From: Acidovorax temperans
Lineage (GTDB): Bacteria; Pseudomonadota; Gammaproteobacteria; Burkholderiales; Burkholderiaceae_C
DNA length: 64,000 bases
Assembly (NCBI RefSeq): GCF_006716905.1
Contig: NZ_VFPV01000002.1
Coordinates: 1,020,501-1,084,500 of the forward strand
Reading direction: 5' to 3'
Every line of letters starts with the position of its first letter. The first letter of the stretch is position 1. Below the pieces are notes generated by a model, which had not been told where the DNA came from, did no database searches, and saw nothing but the letters and a program-made list of their open reading frames with translations. Below, piece after piece: positions 28,684 to 38,031 of the stretch. A program made the translations under genes and the position numbers.

Positions 28684-29070
28684 CTACTGCTTGAGCGCCC
28701 ACACCAGTAGCCCCGCACAGGCGCACGCCACGATGGTAAGGGCCAAGGTCAAGCGGCGGTTGTGCTGGCGCAAGTCTTCTACCGCCTGGATCACCTGGGC
28801 ATTTTGCTGAGCGAGGGACTGGATCAGCGCCGCCCCGTCCAGTTGTTCCTGCTCCAGCTGCAGCACGCGTTCACGCAAATGCTGCAGCTGTACGTCGGTA
28901 GGCAGGGCGGCTTCTGTCCCGGCGTCTGCGATAGAGCCCGCTGCCGTGGCCTCTGCTTTGCCCTTTCGGGTGGCGCCCAGCAGCTTTTTGGCGGCTTGCA
29001 GAATCTGGGGTGTGGCCTCAATGACATCGCCCCAGGGCACCAGTTTGAGTGCAGTCACCCAGCCGACCAT
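28684..29070 (-). CDS. Hypothetical C-terminally anchored coiled-coil protein
   Basis: The 128-aa protein is not recognised. It starts MVGWVTALKLVPWGDVIEAT, has a central region with likely coiled coil (LQHLRERVLQLEQEQLDGAA, then NAQVIQAVEDLRQHNRRLTL), and ends with a single membrane helix (LALTIVACACAGLLVWALKQ). It looks tail-anchored, with the coil in the cytoplasm. It starts 2 bp after the phoH-like gene stop, so the two are probably translated together. The frame is open upstream into the phoH gene but only as a shadow. Confidence 0.7.
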   Translation of the reverse strand: MVGWVTALKLVPWGDVIEATPQILQAAKKLLGATRKGKAEATAAGSIADAGTEAALPTDVQLQHLRERVLQLEQEQLDGAALIQSLAQQNAQVIQAVEDLRQHNRRLTLALTIVACACAGLLVWALKQ

Positions 29071-29072
29071 GG

Positions 29073-30818
29073 TCAAAGCACCTCGCTGGCGAAGTCTGCG
29101 AGGCGCGAACGTTCGCCGCGTGCGAGCGTAATGTGCCCGCTGTGAGGCCAGCCTTTGAATCGATCCACTGCATAGGTCAGGCCGGACGAGCCTTCGGTCA
29201 GGTACGGTGTGTCGATCTGTGCCAGGTTGCCCATGCAGATGATCTTGGTGCCAGGGCCTGCGCGGGTGATGAGCGTCTTCATCTGCTTGGGCGTCAGGTT
29301 CTGTGCCTCGTCGATGATCACGTACTTGTTCAGGAACGTGCGCCCTCGCATGAAGTTCATGCTCTTGATCTTGATGCGGCTGCGGATCAGTTCGTTGGTA
29401 GCAGCACGGCCCCATTCGCCTGCATTGCCGCCGTCTCCTTTGGCCAGAAATTCCAGGTTGTCGTCCAGCGCACCCATCCAGGGGCCCATCTTTTCTTCTT
29501 CGGTGCCTGGCAAGAAACCGATGTCCTCGCCCACACTCACCGTGGCGCGGGTCATGATGATCTCGGTGTAGCGGCGGTCGTCCAGCACCTGGGTCAGTCC
29601 TGCGGCCAGGGCCAGCAGGGTCTTGCCGGTGCCGGCAGTGCCGGTCAGCGTGACGAAGTCGATCTCAGGATCCATGAGCAGGTTCATCGCAAAGTTCTGC
29701 TCGCGGTTGCGGGTGGTCACGCCCCACACGGCATTCTTGGCTGAGCCGAAGTCCTTGAGGGTTTGCAGCACCGCAGTTTTTTCGCGGATCTCGCTCACCC
29801 GGGCGAACAGGCTGGGCTCGCCGGGTGCTTCAAAGTACACAAACTGATTGATCATCAGTTGCGGCACGATCGGGCCACCGATGCGGTAGTACGTGTGTGC
29901 GCCGCTTTGCCAGCTTTCGACGTTCTTGCCGCTCTTGGACCAGAAGTCCTGCGGCAGTGCGAGCACCCCCGCGTACAGCAGGTCGCCATCGTCCAGGGTC
30001 TTGTCGTTCTGGTAGTCCTCGGCGTTCAGCCCCAGCGCACGCGCCTTGACGCGCATGTTGATGTCTTTGGAAACCAGCACCACTTCGCGCGGTGCGTGCT
30101 CTTTGGACAAAGCCGCCACAACGCCCAGAATCTGGTTGTCGGCCTTGCCAGCTGGGAGGCTGGTGGGCAGGCTGTAGTCCAGCGGTGCGGTCTGGAAGTA
30201 CAGGCATCCACCGGCGGCACGCTGCCCTGTGGAATCCAGCTTGAGCCCGCGTCCGATGTCCGCCCCCTCGACTCCCGCGAGCGCATCCAGTGTCCGGCTG
30301 GTCTGGCGGCCATTGCGCGCCACTTCGGTCATGCCCTTCTTGTGGGCATCCAGCTCTTCCAGCACGATCATCGGTAAGAAGATGTCGTGCTCTTCAAAGC
30401 GGAACAGGCTGGTGGGATCGTGCAGAAGGACGTTGGTGTCGAGCACAAACAGCTTGGCTGGGCCTTGCGTTTTTTTGCTGCGTGGCAGGCTCTTGCCCTG
30501 GCTGCCCTGGCTGCCGTTGCTTGCGGTCACTGGGGTATTGCTGATGGTTTTCTTCGCAGCAGCCTGGCGCGTAGAAGTCGTAGATTTGGGCGTCGCCACG
30601 GCAGGGGCTGTGGCCTTGGTGGCAGCCTCCGCCGTGTTGCGCGTGCGTCGGCGCATCGGTGCAGCAGCAGTGGGGGCCTCCAGTGCAATGGTCTCAGTGA
30701 CTTCTTCAGGCTCTGCAGCGACTGCGCGAGAGCTTGCGCGGGCCGGGTTTACCTTGTTTTCATAGGCTTCGGGCGAGAGACGGGCGGCGCGGCGGCCAGG
30801 GGCGGGTGGCAATGGCAT
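29073..30818 (-). CDS. PhoH family protein with N-terminal PIN domain (PhoH2/YlaK type)
   Basis: The 581-aa protein fuses a PIN RNase-like domain to a PhoH ATPase. A low-complexity basic N-terminus (residues 1-130) leads to the PIN start KLFVLDTNVLLHDPTSLFRF, with acidic residues in VLEELDAHKKG. The PhoH part has Walker A LTGTAGTGKTLLALAAGL and Walker B VIIDEAQNLTPKQMKTLITR. Related PhoH2 proteins are reported to unwind and cut RNA. The ATG at 30818 was chosen over one at 30857, which has no conserved sequence. Co-directional with the small membrane gene downstream. Confidence 0.9.
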   Translation of the reverse strand: MPLPPAPGRRAARLSPEAYENKVNPARASSRAVAAEPEEVTETIALEAPTAAAPMRRRTRNTAEAATKATAPAVATPKSTTSTRQAAAKKTISNTPVTASNGSQGSQGKSLPRSKKTQGPAKLFVLDTNVLLHDPTSLFRFEEHDIFLPMIVLEELDAHKKGMTEVARNGRQTSRTLDALAGVEGADIGRGLKLDSTGQRAAGGCLYFQTAPLDYSLPTSLPAGKADNQILGVVAALSKEHAPREVVLVSKDINMRVKARALGLNAEDYQNDKTLDDGDLLYAGVLALPQDFWSKSGKNVESWQSGAHTYYRIGGPIVPQLMINQFVYFEAPGEPSLFARVSEIREKTAVLQTLKDFGSAKNAVWGVTTRNREQNFAMNLLMDPEIDFVTLTGTAGTGKTLLALAAGLTQVLDDRRYTEIIMTRATVSVGEDIGFLPGTEEEKMGPWMGALDDNLEFLAKGDGGNAGEWGRAATNELIRSRIKIKSMNFMRGRTFLNKYVIIDEAQNLTPKQMKTLITRAGPGTKIICMGNLAQIDTPYLTEGSSGLTYAVDRFKGWPHSGHITLARGERSRLADFASEVL

Positions 30819-30856
30819 GGTGTGCGAAGGCCTCAAGCAAAAGTGTTCAGAAAGCA

Positions 30857-30886
30857 AAAAGCCGCCTGGAGGCCAAGGCGGCTTTT
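30857..30886 (-). terminator. Rho-independent terminator downstream of the peroxiredoxin gene
   Basis: AAAAGCCGCC and GGCGGCTTTT form a 10-bp hairpin with a 10-nt loop; on the minus strand it ends in TTTTTGC. It separates the peroxiredoxin gene from the phoH-like gene. Confidence 0.75.
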
Positions 30887-31001
30887 AAGGAGGGAATGGG
30901 TCGTTGCAAGGTGCAAAGGCATCGACCCATTATGCCCATCTCGTGTGACGGAGCGTTGTGCGCGCAAGCACTCCGTAGGGTGTTGCCAATACAAGTGTCG
31001 A

Positions 31002-31487
31002 TCAGGCAGCTTTTTTGAGGGCCTTGATGGATTTCACGGCCTTGAGCACTTCGTCCACATGCCCGGGCACTTTCAGGCCGCGCCACTCTTGCAGCAGCAG
31101 GCCATCAGGGCCGATGAGGAAGGTGCTGCGCTCAATGCCCTTGACCTTCTTGCCGTACATGATTTTGTTCTTGACCACGCCGAACATGTGGCACATTTTT
31201 TCTTCGGTGTCTGCGATCAGTTCGAAGGGCAATTCCAGCTTTTCCTTGAAGTCGTCGTGGGACTTCATGTTGTCGCGAGAAACGCCAAATACTGCAGCGC
31301 CAGCCTTGGCAAAATCTTTGTACTTGTCGCGGAACTGCATGGCTTCAGTGGTGCAGCCGGGCGTGTTGTCCTTGGGATAGAAGTACAGAATCAGAATCTG
31401 GCCCGTGTGAGACGTGTTGGAGACTTTGATCCCGCCGGTCGCGTTGGCTTCAAATTCAGGGAGGGGTTTGTTGACAACGATCGCCAT
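31002..31487 (-). CDS. bcp: Thioredoxin-dependent thiol peroxidase (Bcp/PrxQ)
   Basis: Peroxiredoxin that reduces hydroperoxides. The 161-aa protein has LYFYPKDNTPGCTTEAMQFR with the peroxidatic Cys45, then FGVSRDNMKSHDDFKEKLEL and the STFLIGPDGLL strand. The second Cys that many Bcp proteins carry five residues after the first is missing here (Met50 in its place); the only other Cys is in EEKMCHMFG near residue 98. So it is either a 1-Cys type or uses that Cys. Single-gene unit with its own terminator. Confidence 0.93.
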   Translation of the reverse strand: MAIVVNKPLPEFEANATGGIKVSNTSHTGQILILYFYPKDNTPGCTTEAMQFRDKYKDFAKAGAAVFGVSRDNMKSHDDFKEKLELPFELIADTEEKMCHMFGVVKNKIMYGKKVKGIERSTFLIGPDGLLLQEWRGLKVPGHVDEVLKAVKSIKALKKAA

Positions 31488-31624
31488 ATCACTTCAATCT
31501 CTCAGGATGTAGTCGTTGATAAGCCGGGGGAGCAGGTGTGTTATTGTTTTTGGTGGTGCCCCCGACCGCAACCCGCAATTTTACTCTGAAAATGCTACAA
31601 GACCAAATGCAGGGCCTGTATGTA

Positions 31625-32716
31625 TGTAAGGGGTATCTATTTAGCTCCAGTGACGTGAGAATAGCTGGATGGAAACCCAGATGCTAACGCCAACTCCTGG
31701 ACGGGACTACCCCCGCACCTGGAACGAATTTCTTGACTGGTTTGCCACCGAAGAGGCTTGCCAGGCGTTCCTGGAGAAGCTTCGGTGGCCCCAAGGCTTC
31801 GTCTGCCCGCGTTGCGGCAACGCTGGCGATGTGTACCGCGCCAGCCGCACCCGCCTGATGTGCCGCTCATGCCAGTACCAAGGCACAGTGACATCTGGAA
31901 CCATCTTTGACAAGACGCGCACACCGCTGCGTGTCTGGCTGGCTGCAGCTTGGTACCTGACCAATCAGAAACAAGGCGTGAGCGCCCTGGGGCTGCAGCG
32001 CGTATTGGGTTTGGGGAGCTACCAGACCGCCTGGACCATGCTGCACCGGTTTCGACGTGCCATGGTCCGCCCGGGCCGGGACAAGCTCAAGGGGCTTGTG
32101 GAGGTGGATGAAACGTACCTGTCCATCACGGATCGCAAGAATCCCGCCACCCCTGCAGGGCGCAAGAGCAGCACCACCAAAGTGTTGATGGTCATGGCGG
32201 TGGAGATCGTGGAGCCCAAGGGGTTTGGGCGCATCCGGTTACGCCGCATTGACCGAGACGCCGCCACCCACGTAATCCCCTTTGTGCAGGAGGTGGTCGA
32301 GCCTGGAGCCCAGGTACGCACGGATGGTTCGGCGGCATACCGCGCTCTGGGAGAACTGGGTTACACCCACCAGCGCACCGTCATGCTCGGCTCAGGCGTA
32401 CCTGCCCATGTCTCCATGGCGGGAGTGCACCGGGTCGCCTCACTGGTACAGCGCTGGGTGCTGGGAACACATCATGGCTCTGTACAGCCAGACCACCTGG
32501 ACGCCTATCTCGATGAATTCGTGTTCCGTTTCAACCGGCGCACATCCAGCTCACGCGGGATGCTGTTTTACCGCTTGCTGCAGCAAGCGGTGGTTACGCC
32601 GCCAGTGACGTATGGGGATGTCGTGAGCAAGAACACCGGGGAGAGCCAATCGGATACCATTGCTGGATGAAATCACAGTATTAATGGGGCTACTGGAGCT
32701 AAATAGATACCCCTTA
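31625..32716 (+). mobile_element. IS1595-family insertion sequence
   Basis: About 1.09 kb bounded by perfect inverted repeats: TAAGGGGTATCTATTTAGCT with CCAGT (31627-31651) and its complement at 32692-32716. Both sides carry TGTATGTA, which fits the 8-bp target duplication of IS1595 elements; because the target is itself a TGTA tandem repeat, the left border is uncertain by a few bases. One intact transposase gene fills the element, so it is probably active or recent. Confidence 0.88.
31669..32670 (+). CDS. IS1595-family (ISXO2-like) transposase
   Basis: The 333-aa transposase has an N-terminal zinc ribbon with Cys46, Cys49, Cys65 and Cys68 (CPRCGN, MCRSCQ) and then the ISXO2-like DDE domain. 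That domain shows LKGLVEVDETYLSITDRK, VRTDGSAAYRALGELGYTHQ and GVHRVASLVQRWVLGTHHGS, ending YLDEFVFRFNRRTS. No frameshift or truncation is visible. It is read away from the bcp promoter region. Confidence 0.93.
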   Translation: METQMLTPTPGRDYPRTWNEFLDWFATEEACQAFLEKLRWPQGFVCPRCGNAGDVYRASRTRLMCRSCQYQGTVTSGTIFDKTRTPLRVWLAAAWYLTNQKQGVSALGLQRVLGLGSYQTAWTMLHRFRRAMVRPGRDKLKGLVEVDETYLSITDRKNPATPAGRKSSTTKVLMVMAVEIVEPKGFGRIRLRRIDRDAATHVIPFVQEVVEPGAQVRTDGSAAYRALGELGYTHQRTVMLGSGVPAHVSMAGVHRVASLVQRWVLGTHHGSVQPDHLDAYLDEFVFRFNRRTSSSRGMLFYRLLQQAVVTPPVTYGDVVSKNTGESQSDTIAG

Positions 32717-32793
32717 TGTATGTACATGCCTGCATATGCATGTCCGCTGGCGAAAGGGCATGCGGCGGTGTTTTTGGGCTGCGCGCCCAGCGC

Positions 32794-33171
32794 TCAGGCG
32801 CCGGTTTCAAGAATAAGTGCCGCCACTACATTGCGGCCCTCGCCGGCCAGGATGTTGTAGGTTCGGCATGCGGCTGCGGTATCCATCGTCTCCAAGCCCA
32901 GCCTTCTCGCCATCAGAGGCTGCAGCCATGCGGGGTTGGGAAAGCGGTTGCGGTTGCCACTTCCGAAGATGATCAGTTCGGTGTCGAGTGTGGCCAAGTG
33001 TTCGAAGTGAGCGGGTGTCAACTCTTCAAAGCGCGAGCAGTTCCACGGCTGCAGGAGCCCGCTCGAGCCCACGATCAAGCTCTGGGTGTGCTTTTCGCCA
33101 TCCACGCCAATCCAGTCGGGGCCATATCCGTGGATGGTTTGGGCGTCGGAACGGTCGGGCTGGAATTTCAT
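32794..33171 (-). CDS. Mth938-like domain protein
   Basis: The 125-aa protein belongs to the Mth938/DUF498 family (NDUFAF3 homologues in mitochondria). It shows IHGYGPDWIGVDGEKHTQSL, LIIFGSGNRNRFPNPAWLQP and the C-terminal AACRTYNILAGEGRNVVAAL. Mitochondrial relatives help complex I assembly; the bacterial role is not known. The ATG at 33171 was chosen since the frame upstream holds no family sequence. Divergent from alaC. Confidence 0.88.
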   Translation of the reverse strand: MKFQPDRSDAQTIHGYGPDWIGVDGEKHTQSLIVGSSGLLQPWNCSRFEELTPAHFEHLATLDTELIIFGSGNRNRFPNPAWLQPLMARRLGLETMDTAAACRTYNILAGEGRNVVAALILETGA

Positions 33172-33317
33172 GGTGTGCCTGAGTGCGAGGTGCGTCATGT
33201 GCCTTGGCTGGCGGGACACCTGGGGAGTGGGTAGGTTCTGAACTGTGGTCAAATTATAGGTTTCGCCAAGGCACGCCGTGCCTGGGTTGGCCTTTGTCCC
33301 CGTCATTCCCGCCCGCC

Positions 33318-34553
33318 ATGAAAACCGTTCACAAATCCGCCAAGCTTGCCAATGTTTGTTACGACATCCGGGGTCCCATCATGGACGCGGCCAAGCAGAT
33401 GGAGGAAGACGGTCACAAGATCATCAAGCTCAATATTGGCAATCTGGCGGTCTTTGGTTTTGATGCCCCCGAGGAAATCCAGCAGGACATGATCCGCAAC
33501 CTGCCCAACTCGGCGGGCTATTCGGACAGCAAGGGGATTTTTGCCGCGCGCAAAGCCGTGATGCATGAAACCCAGAAGCAGGGCATCAAGGGTGTCACGC
33601 TGGATGAGATTTATCTGGGCAATGGGGCCAGCGAACTGATCGTGATGGCCACCAACGCCTTGCTGGACAACGGCGACGAACTGCTGCTGCCGTCCCCTGA
33701 CTATCCGCTGTGGACGGCCGCCGCCAGCCTGTCGGGGGGCACCCCGGTGCACTACTTGTGCGATGAGGCCAATGGCTGGATGCCGGATCTGGACGACATC
33801 CGCGCCAAGGTGACGCCCCGCACCAAGGGCATTGTGGTCATCAACCCCAACAACCCCACCGGTGCTTTGTATTCCGAAGAACTGCTGCGAGGCATTCTGG
33901 CCATCGCACGTGAGCATGGCCTGGTGGTGTTTGCGGACGAGGTGTACGACAAGGTGCTGTACGACGGTGCCAAGCACACCGCGCTGGGCTCGCTCAGTGA
34001 AGACGTGCTCACGCTCACCTTCAATTCGCTGTCGAAAAGCTACCGCTCGTGCGGCTACCGCGCTGGCTGGCTGGTCGTCTCCGGCGACAAGAAACCTGCC
34101 AAGGACTACATCGACGGTTTGAACATGCTGTCGAACATGCGCCTGTGCGCCAACGTGCCGGGGCAGTGGGCCATCCAGACTGCGCTGGGCGGTTACCAAA
34201 GCATCAACGACCTGGTGTGCGAAGGCGGTCGCCTGCGCAAGCAGCGCGATCTGGCGTATGAGCTGATCACTGCCATCCCGGGCGTTACCTGCGTGAAGCC
34301 GCGCGCCGCGCTGTACATGTTTCCCCGCCTCGATCCCGCGGTGTATCCGATCAAAGACGACCAGCAGTTTTTCCTGGAGTTGTTGCAGGAGACCAAGGTC
34401 ATGCTGGTGCAGGGCACCGGCTTCAACTGGGGCGCGCCAGACCACTTCCGCATCGTGTTCCTGCCCCATGAGGACGATCTGCGCGAGGCCATTGGCCGCG
34501 TGGCCAAGTTCCTGGAACAGTACCGCAAGCGCAGCCAATTGGCTGCTGCGTAA
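33318..34553 (+). CDS. alaC: Alanine-synthesising aminotransferase (AlaA/AlaC type)
   Basis: PLP-dependent class I/II aminotransferase of the group that makes alanine from pyruvate and glutamate. The 411-aa protein starts MKTVHKSAKLANVCYDIRGP. It has NGASELIVMATNALLDNGDE, INPNNPTGALYSEELL, the FADEVYDKVLYDGA Asp that pairs with the pyridine, and the Schiff-base Lys in FNSLSKSYRSCGYRAGW. The assignment as AlaA versus AlaC is less certain than the class. It precedes hom by about 90 bp, so alaC-hom-thrC may be one transcript. Confidence 0.9.
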   Translation: MKTVHKSAKLANVCYDIRGPIMDAAKQMEEDGHKIIKLNIGNLAVFGFDAPEEIQQDMIRNLPNSAGYSDSKGIFAARKAVMHETQKQGIKGVTLDEIYLGNGASELIVMATNALLDNGDELLLPSPDYPLWTAAASLSGGTPVHYLCDEANGWMPDLDDIRAKVTPRTKGIVVINPNNPTGALYSEELLRGILAIAREHGLVVFADEVYDKVLYDGAKHTALGSLSEDVLTLTFNSLSKSYRSCGYRAGWLVVSGDKKPAKDYIDGLNMLSNMRLCANVPGQWAIQTALGGYQSINDLVCEGGRLRKQRDLAYELITAIPGVTCVKPRAALYMFPRLDPAVYPIKDDQQFFLELLQETKVMLVQGTGFNWGAPDHFRIVFLPHEDDLREAIGRVAKFLEQYRKRSQLAAA

Positions 34554-34645
34554 TGTGAACGGGCCGCAGACGGGCCCGCAGGAACGCCTGCCCATGGCGC
34601 TGATGAAGAGCGCCGAGTGAATTACCGATTAAGAGCAAAAGAGTT

Positions 34646-35986
34646 ATGACCATGAAACCCATCCAAGTAGGCCTGCTGGGCATCGGCACCGTCGGCAGCG
34701 GCGTGTTCAACGTATTGCAACGCAACCAGGACGAAATCAGCCGCCGCGCTGGCCGGGGCATTGAGATTGCCATGGTGGCCGATCTGGATGTGGAGCGCGC
34801 CAAGAGCGTGGTGGGTTCGAAGGTTCAGGTGGTCAACGACGCACGTGCCGTCATCGCCAACCCTGACATCGACATCGTGATCGAGCTGATCGGCGGCTAT
34901 GGCGTGGCCAAGGCACTGGTGCTGGAGGCGATTGCCGCCGGCAAGCACGTGGTCACCGCCAACAAGGCCTTGCTGGCCGTGCACGGCACCGAGATTTTTG
35001 CGGCGGCATCTGCCAAGGGCGTGATGGTGGCCTTCGAGGCCGCCGTGGCCGGTGGCATTCCCATCATCAAGGCGCTGCGCGAAGGTCTTACGGCCAACCG
35101 CATCCAGTGGATTGCCGGCATCATCAACGGCACCACCAACTTCATCCTGTCCGAGATGCGCGACAAGGGCCTGGACTTTGACGTGGTGCTCAAGGAAGCC
35201 CAGCGCCTGGGCTACGCCGAGGCCGACCCGACCTTCGACATCGAAGGCGTGGACGCCGCGCACAAGGCCACCATCATGTCGGCCATCGCTTTCGGCATTC
35301 CCGTGCAGTTCGACAAGGCCTATGTGGAAGGCATCACCAAACTGGGTGCGGCCGACATCAAGTACGCCGAGCAACTGGGCTACCGCATCAAGCTGCTGGG
35401 CATCACCAAGCGCGCCGAAAAGGGCATTGAGCTGCGCGTGCACCCAAGCCTGGTGCCTTCCAAGCGCCTGATTGCCAATGTGGAAGGCGCGATGAACGCC
35501 GTGGTGGTGCAGGGCGACGCCGTGGGCACCACGCTGTACTACGGCAAGGGTGCGGGCTCTGAGCCCACCGCCAGCGCCGTGATTGCCGACCTGGTGGACA
35601 TTGCCCGCCTGCACACCGCCGACCCTGAGCACCGCGTGCCGCACCTGGCGTTCCAGCCCCACACGCTGACCGATGCCATGGGCGCCCTGCCCGTGCTGCC
35701 CATGAGCGAAGTGGTGACCAGCTACTACCTGCGCCTGCGCGTGGCCGATCAGGCGGGCGTGCTGGCCAAGGTGACGGGCCTGCTGGCCGAAGCCGGTGTC
35801 AGCATCGACGCCGTGCTGCAGCGCGAGGCGGACGAAGTGGGCGGCGAAGGCTCCACCCAGACGGACCTGATCATCCTCACGCACGACACCCGCGAAGGCA
35901 CCATGGATGCCGTCATCGCCCAGATGCAGGCGCTGCCCACCGTGCTGGCCCCCATCACCCGCATCCGCAAGGAAGAGCTGAACTGA
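34646..35986 (+). CDS. hom: Homoserine dehydrogenase
   Basis: Reduces aspartate semialdehyde to homoserine for threonine and methionine synthesis. The 446-aa monofunctional enzyme has the NAD(P) loop VGLLGIGTVGSGVFNVL and ANKALLAVHG. GIINGTTNFILSEMRDKGLD and YAEADPTFDIEG are in the catalytic domain. A C-terminal ACT domain (SYYLRLRVADQAGVLAKVTG) probably gives feedback inhibition by threonine. It lies in the alaC-hom-thrC group and uses the product of asd, encoded 22 kb away. Confidence 0.97.
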   Translation: MTMKPIQVGLLGIGTVGSGVFNVLQRNQDEISRRAGRGIEIAMVADLDVERAKSVVGSKVQVVNDARAVIANPDIDIVIELIGGYGVAKALVLEAIAAGKHVVTANKALLAVHGTEIFAAASAKGVMVAFEAAVAGGIPIIKALREGLTANRIQWIAGIINGTTNFILSEMRDKGLDFDVVLKEAQRLGYAEADPTFDIEGVDAAHKATIMSAIAFGIPVQFDKAYVEGITKLGAADIKYAEQLGYRIKLLGITKRAEKGIELRVHPSLVPSKRLIANVEGAMNAVVVQGDAVGTTLYYGKGAGSEPTASAVIADLVDIARLHTADPEHRVPHLAFQPHTLTDAMGALPVLPMSEVVTSYYLRLRVADQAGVLAKVTGLLAEAGVSIDAVLQREADEVGGEGSTQTDLIILTHDTREGTMDAVIAQMQALPTVLAPITRIRKEELN

Positions 35987-36059
35987 TCCCACCCCGTGGC
36001 AAGGCCGCGCACAGCGGCTGACCCGCGGGCACTGACGGCAATCTCCATGCGCACCCGCC

Positions 36060-36374
36060 ATGCCCACCCTGGTTGCAGTTCTCACCTTGGTCGCTTTGCT
36101 CAAGCTGTCCAATGTGGACATGCCGCGCTGGCATCTGGCCTTCTGGTTCGGTGTGTTGGTGGGGGCGGCGCTCATGGGGCACATGCCCCGGCTGCACGCG
36201 GTGGGGCATGGCCTGCTGAGCTTTGTGCAGGCCTGGGTGTACTTTGTGTTGCTGGACCGCACCGACAACCGCCTGGACCGCGTGTGGCACTGGCTCATCC
36301 TCATCGGGGGCTTCGGTCTCATCATCATGGCGCGCATGCTCATCGACATCCGCGCCTACGGCATCAGTTTTTGA
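36060..36374 (+). CDS. Small hydrophobic membrane protein between hom and thrC
   Basis: A 104-aa ORF with three or four membrane helices (VAVLTLVALLKL, AFWFGVLVGAALMGH, SFVQAWVYFVLLDRT, WLILIGGFGLIIMARMLI). I do not recognise the family. It lies in the 400-bp gap between hom and thrC on the same strand, ends 20 bp before thrC and so is probably co-transcribed. Codon use matches the neighbours. Confidence 0.65.
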   Translation: MPTLVAVLTLVALLKLSNVDMPRWHLAFWFGVLVGAALMGHMPRLHAVGHGLLSFVQAWVYFVLLDRTDNRLDRVWHWLILIGGFGLIIMARMLIDIRAYGISF

Positions 36375-36393
36375 ACCCTCACGGGACCCTCTC

Positions 36394-37839
36394 ATGAAAT
36401 ACCTCAGCACGCGCGGCCACGCAGACCGCAAACAGTTCTGCGACATCCTGCTCGAAGGCCTGGCGCCCGATGGCGGTCTGTACTTGCCCGAGCACTACCC
36501 GCAGGTGGACGACGCCATGCTCACGCGCCTGCGCAAGGCCTACCACGAGCAAGGCTACGCCGAGCTGGCCTTCCAGATCCTGTCGCTGTACATCGACGAC
36601 ATTCCTGCGGCCGATCTGAAGGCCCTGTGCGCCAAGACGTACACCGCTGAAGTATTCGGCACGGGCGAGATCGTGCCCCTGCGCCACCTCGAAAACAGCC
36701 TGTGGCTCGAAGCCCTGTCCAACGGCCCCACGCTGGCCTTCAAGGACATGGCCATGCAGCTCTTGGGCAACCTGTTCGAATACGAACTGGGCCGCCGTGG
36801 TGCCGAGCTGAACATCCTGGGCGCCACCAGTGGCGACACCGGCAGCGCGGCCGAATACGCCATGCGCGGCAAGAAGGGCATTCGCGTGTTCATGACCAGC
36901 CCGCACGGCCGCATGAGCCCCTTCCAGCAGGCGCAAATGTTCAGCCTGCAGGACGAGAACATCCACAACATCGCCATCGAAGGCGTGTTCGACGATTGCC
37001 AGGACATCGTCAAGGCCGTCTCCAACGACCTGGAGTTCAAGCGCAAGTACAAGATCGGCACCGTCAACTCCATCAATTGGGCGCGCCTCTTGGCGCAGGT
37101 GGTGTACTACTTTGCGGGCTACATCCAGGCCACCGAGACCAACGACCAGAAGGTCAGCTTCACCGTGCCCTCGGGCAACTTCGGCAACGTCTGCGCCGGC
37201 CATGTGGCGCGCATGATGGGCTTGCCCATTGCCAAGCTGGTGGTGGCCACGAACGAGAACGACGTGCTCGACGAGTTCTTCCGCACCGGTGTGTACCGCG
37301 TGCGCGGCAGTGCGGATACGCACGAAACGTCGAGCCCGTCCATGGACATCAGCAAGGCCAGCAACTTCGAGCGCTTTGTGTTCGACCTGCTCGGCCGCGA
37401 CGGTGCCAAGACCAAGGCGCTGTTTGGCGATGCGCTGTCGCAATCGGGCCAGTTCGACCTGAGCCAGGACCCCCGCTTTGCCGACGCCGCCGCCAAATAC
37501 GGCTTTGAAAGCGGCAAGAGCACCCATGCGGACCGCCTCGCCACCATCAAGGACAACTACCAGCGCCACGGCGTCACCATCGACACCCACACCGCCGACG
37601 GTGTGAAGGTGGCGCTGGAACACCACAGCGACGCCAGCGTGCCCATGATCGTGCTGGAGACGGCGCTGCCCATCAAGTTCGCGGCCACCATCGAGGAAGC
37701 CCTGGGCCATTCGCCCGAGCGGCCCGCGAAGTTTGAAGGCATTGAAGCCCTGCCCAAGCGCGTGCAGGTGATGCCTGCTGATGTCACCCTGATCAAGGCC
37801 TACATCGAGCGCCATTGCGCCCCGGCCGTGTTGGGCTGA
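36394..37839 (+). CDS. thrC: Threonine synthase
   Basis: PLP enzyme that converts O-phosphohomoserine to threonine. With the start at 36394 (MKYLSTRGHADRKQFCDILL) it is 481 aa. The PLP lysine lies in SNGPTLAFKDMAMQL, and the phosphate-binding and active-site regions are GATSGDTGSAAEYAMRGKKG and TVPSGNFGNVCAGHVARMMG. Length fits the longer proteobacterial/fungal-type class. It follows hom and a small membrane protein. Confidence 0.97.
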   Translation: MKYLSTRGHADRKQFCDILLEGLAPDGGLYLPEHYPQVDDAMLTRLRKAYHEQGYAELAFQILSLYIDDIPAADLKALCAKTYTAEVFGTGEIVPLRHLENSLWLEALSNGPTLAFKDMAMQLLGNLFEYELGRRGAELNILGATSGDTGSAAEYAMRGKKGIRVFMTSPHGRMSPFQQAQMFSLQDENIHNIAIEGVFDDCQDIVKAVSNDLEFKRKYKIGTVNSINWARLLAQVVYYFAGYIQATETNDQKVSFTVPSGNFGNVCAGHVARMMGLPIAKLVVATNENDVLDEFFRTGVYRVRGSADTHETSSPSMDISKASNFERFVFDLLGRDGAKTKALFGDALSQSGQFDLSQDPRFADAAAKYGFESGKSTHADRLATIKDNYQRHGVTIDTHTADGVKVALEHHSDASVPMIVLETALPIKFAATIEEALGHSPERPAKFEGIEALPKRVQVMPADVTLIKAYIERHCAPAVLG

Positions 37840-37908
37840 AGGCGGTTTTTTGGAGCGCCCCGGCCATCAGCCCCGGCGGGCTGCTGGCATGTGTGGGCAG
37901 TGATATGA

Positions 37909-37966
37909 GTGAAAAATGCCCCTGGCGCTTACTGGATAAGCGCTAGCAGCTATAAATAGCATAGCG
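37909..37966. repeat. Dispersed palindromic repeat, copy G
   Basis: CCTGGCGCTTACTGGATAAG, then CGCTAGCAGCTATAAATAGC; nearly complete on its right side. It lies between thrC and mobB. Confidence 0.8.
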
Positions 37967-38031
37967 GTGTCTGTTTGCGTTGCGGTGCCACTGGTTGCCC
38001 GTACGGACAGGTGCCCACCAAGGAGCATGGG

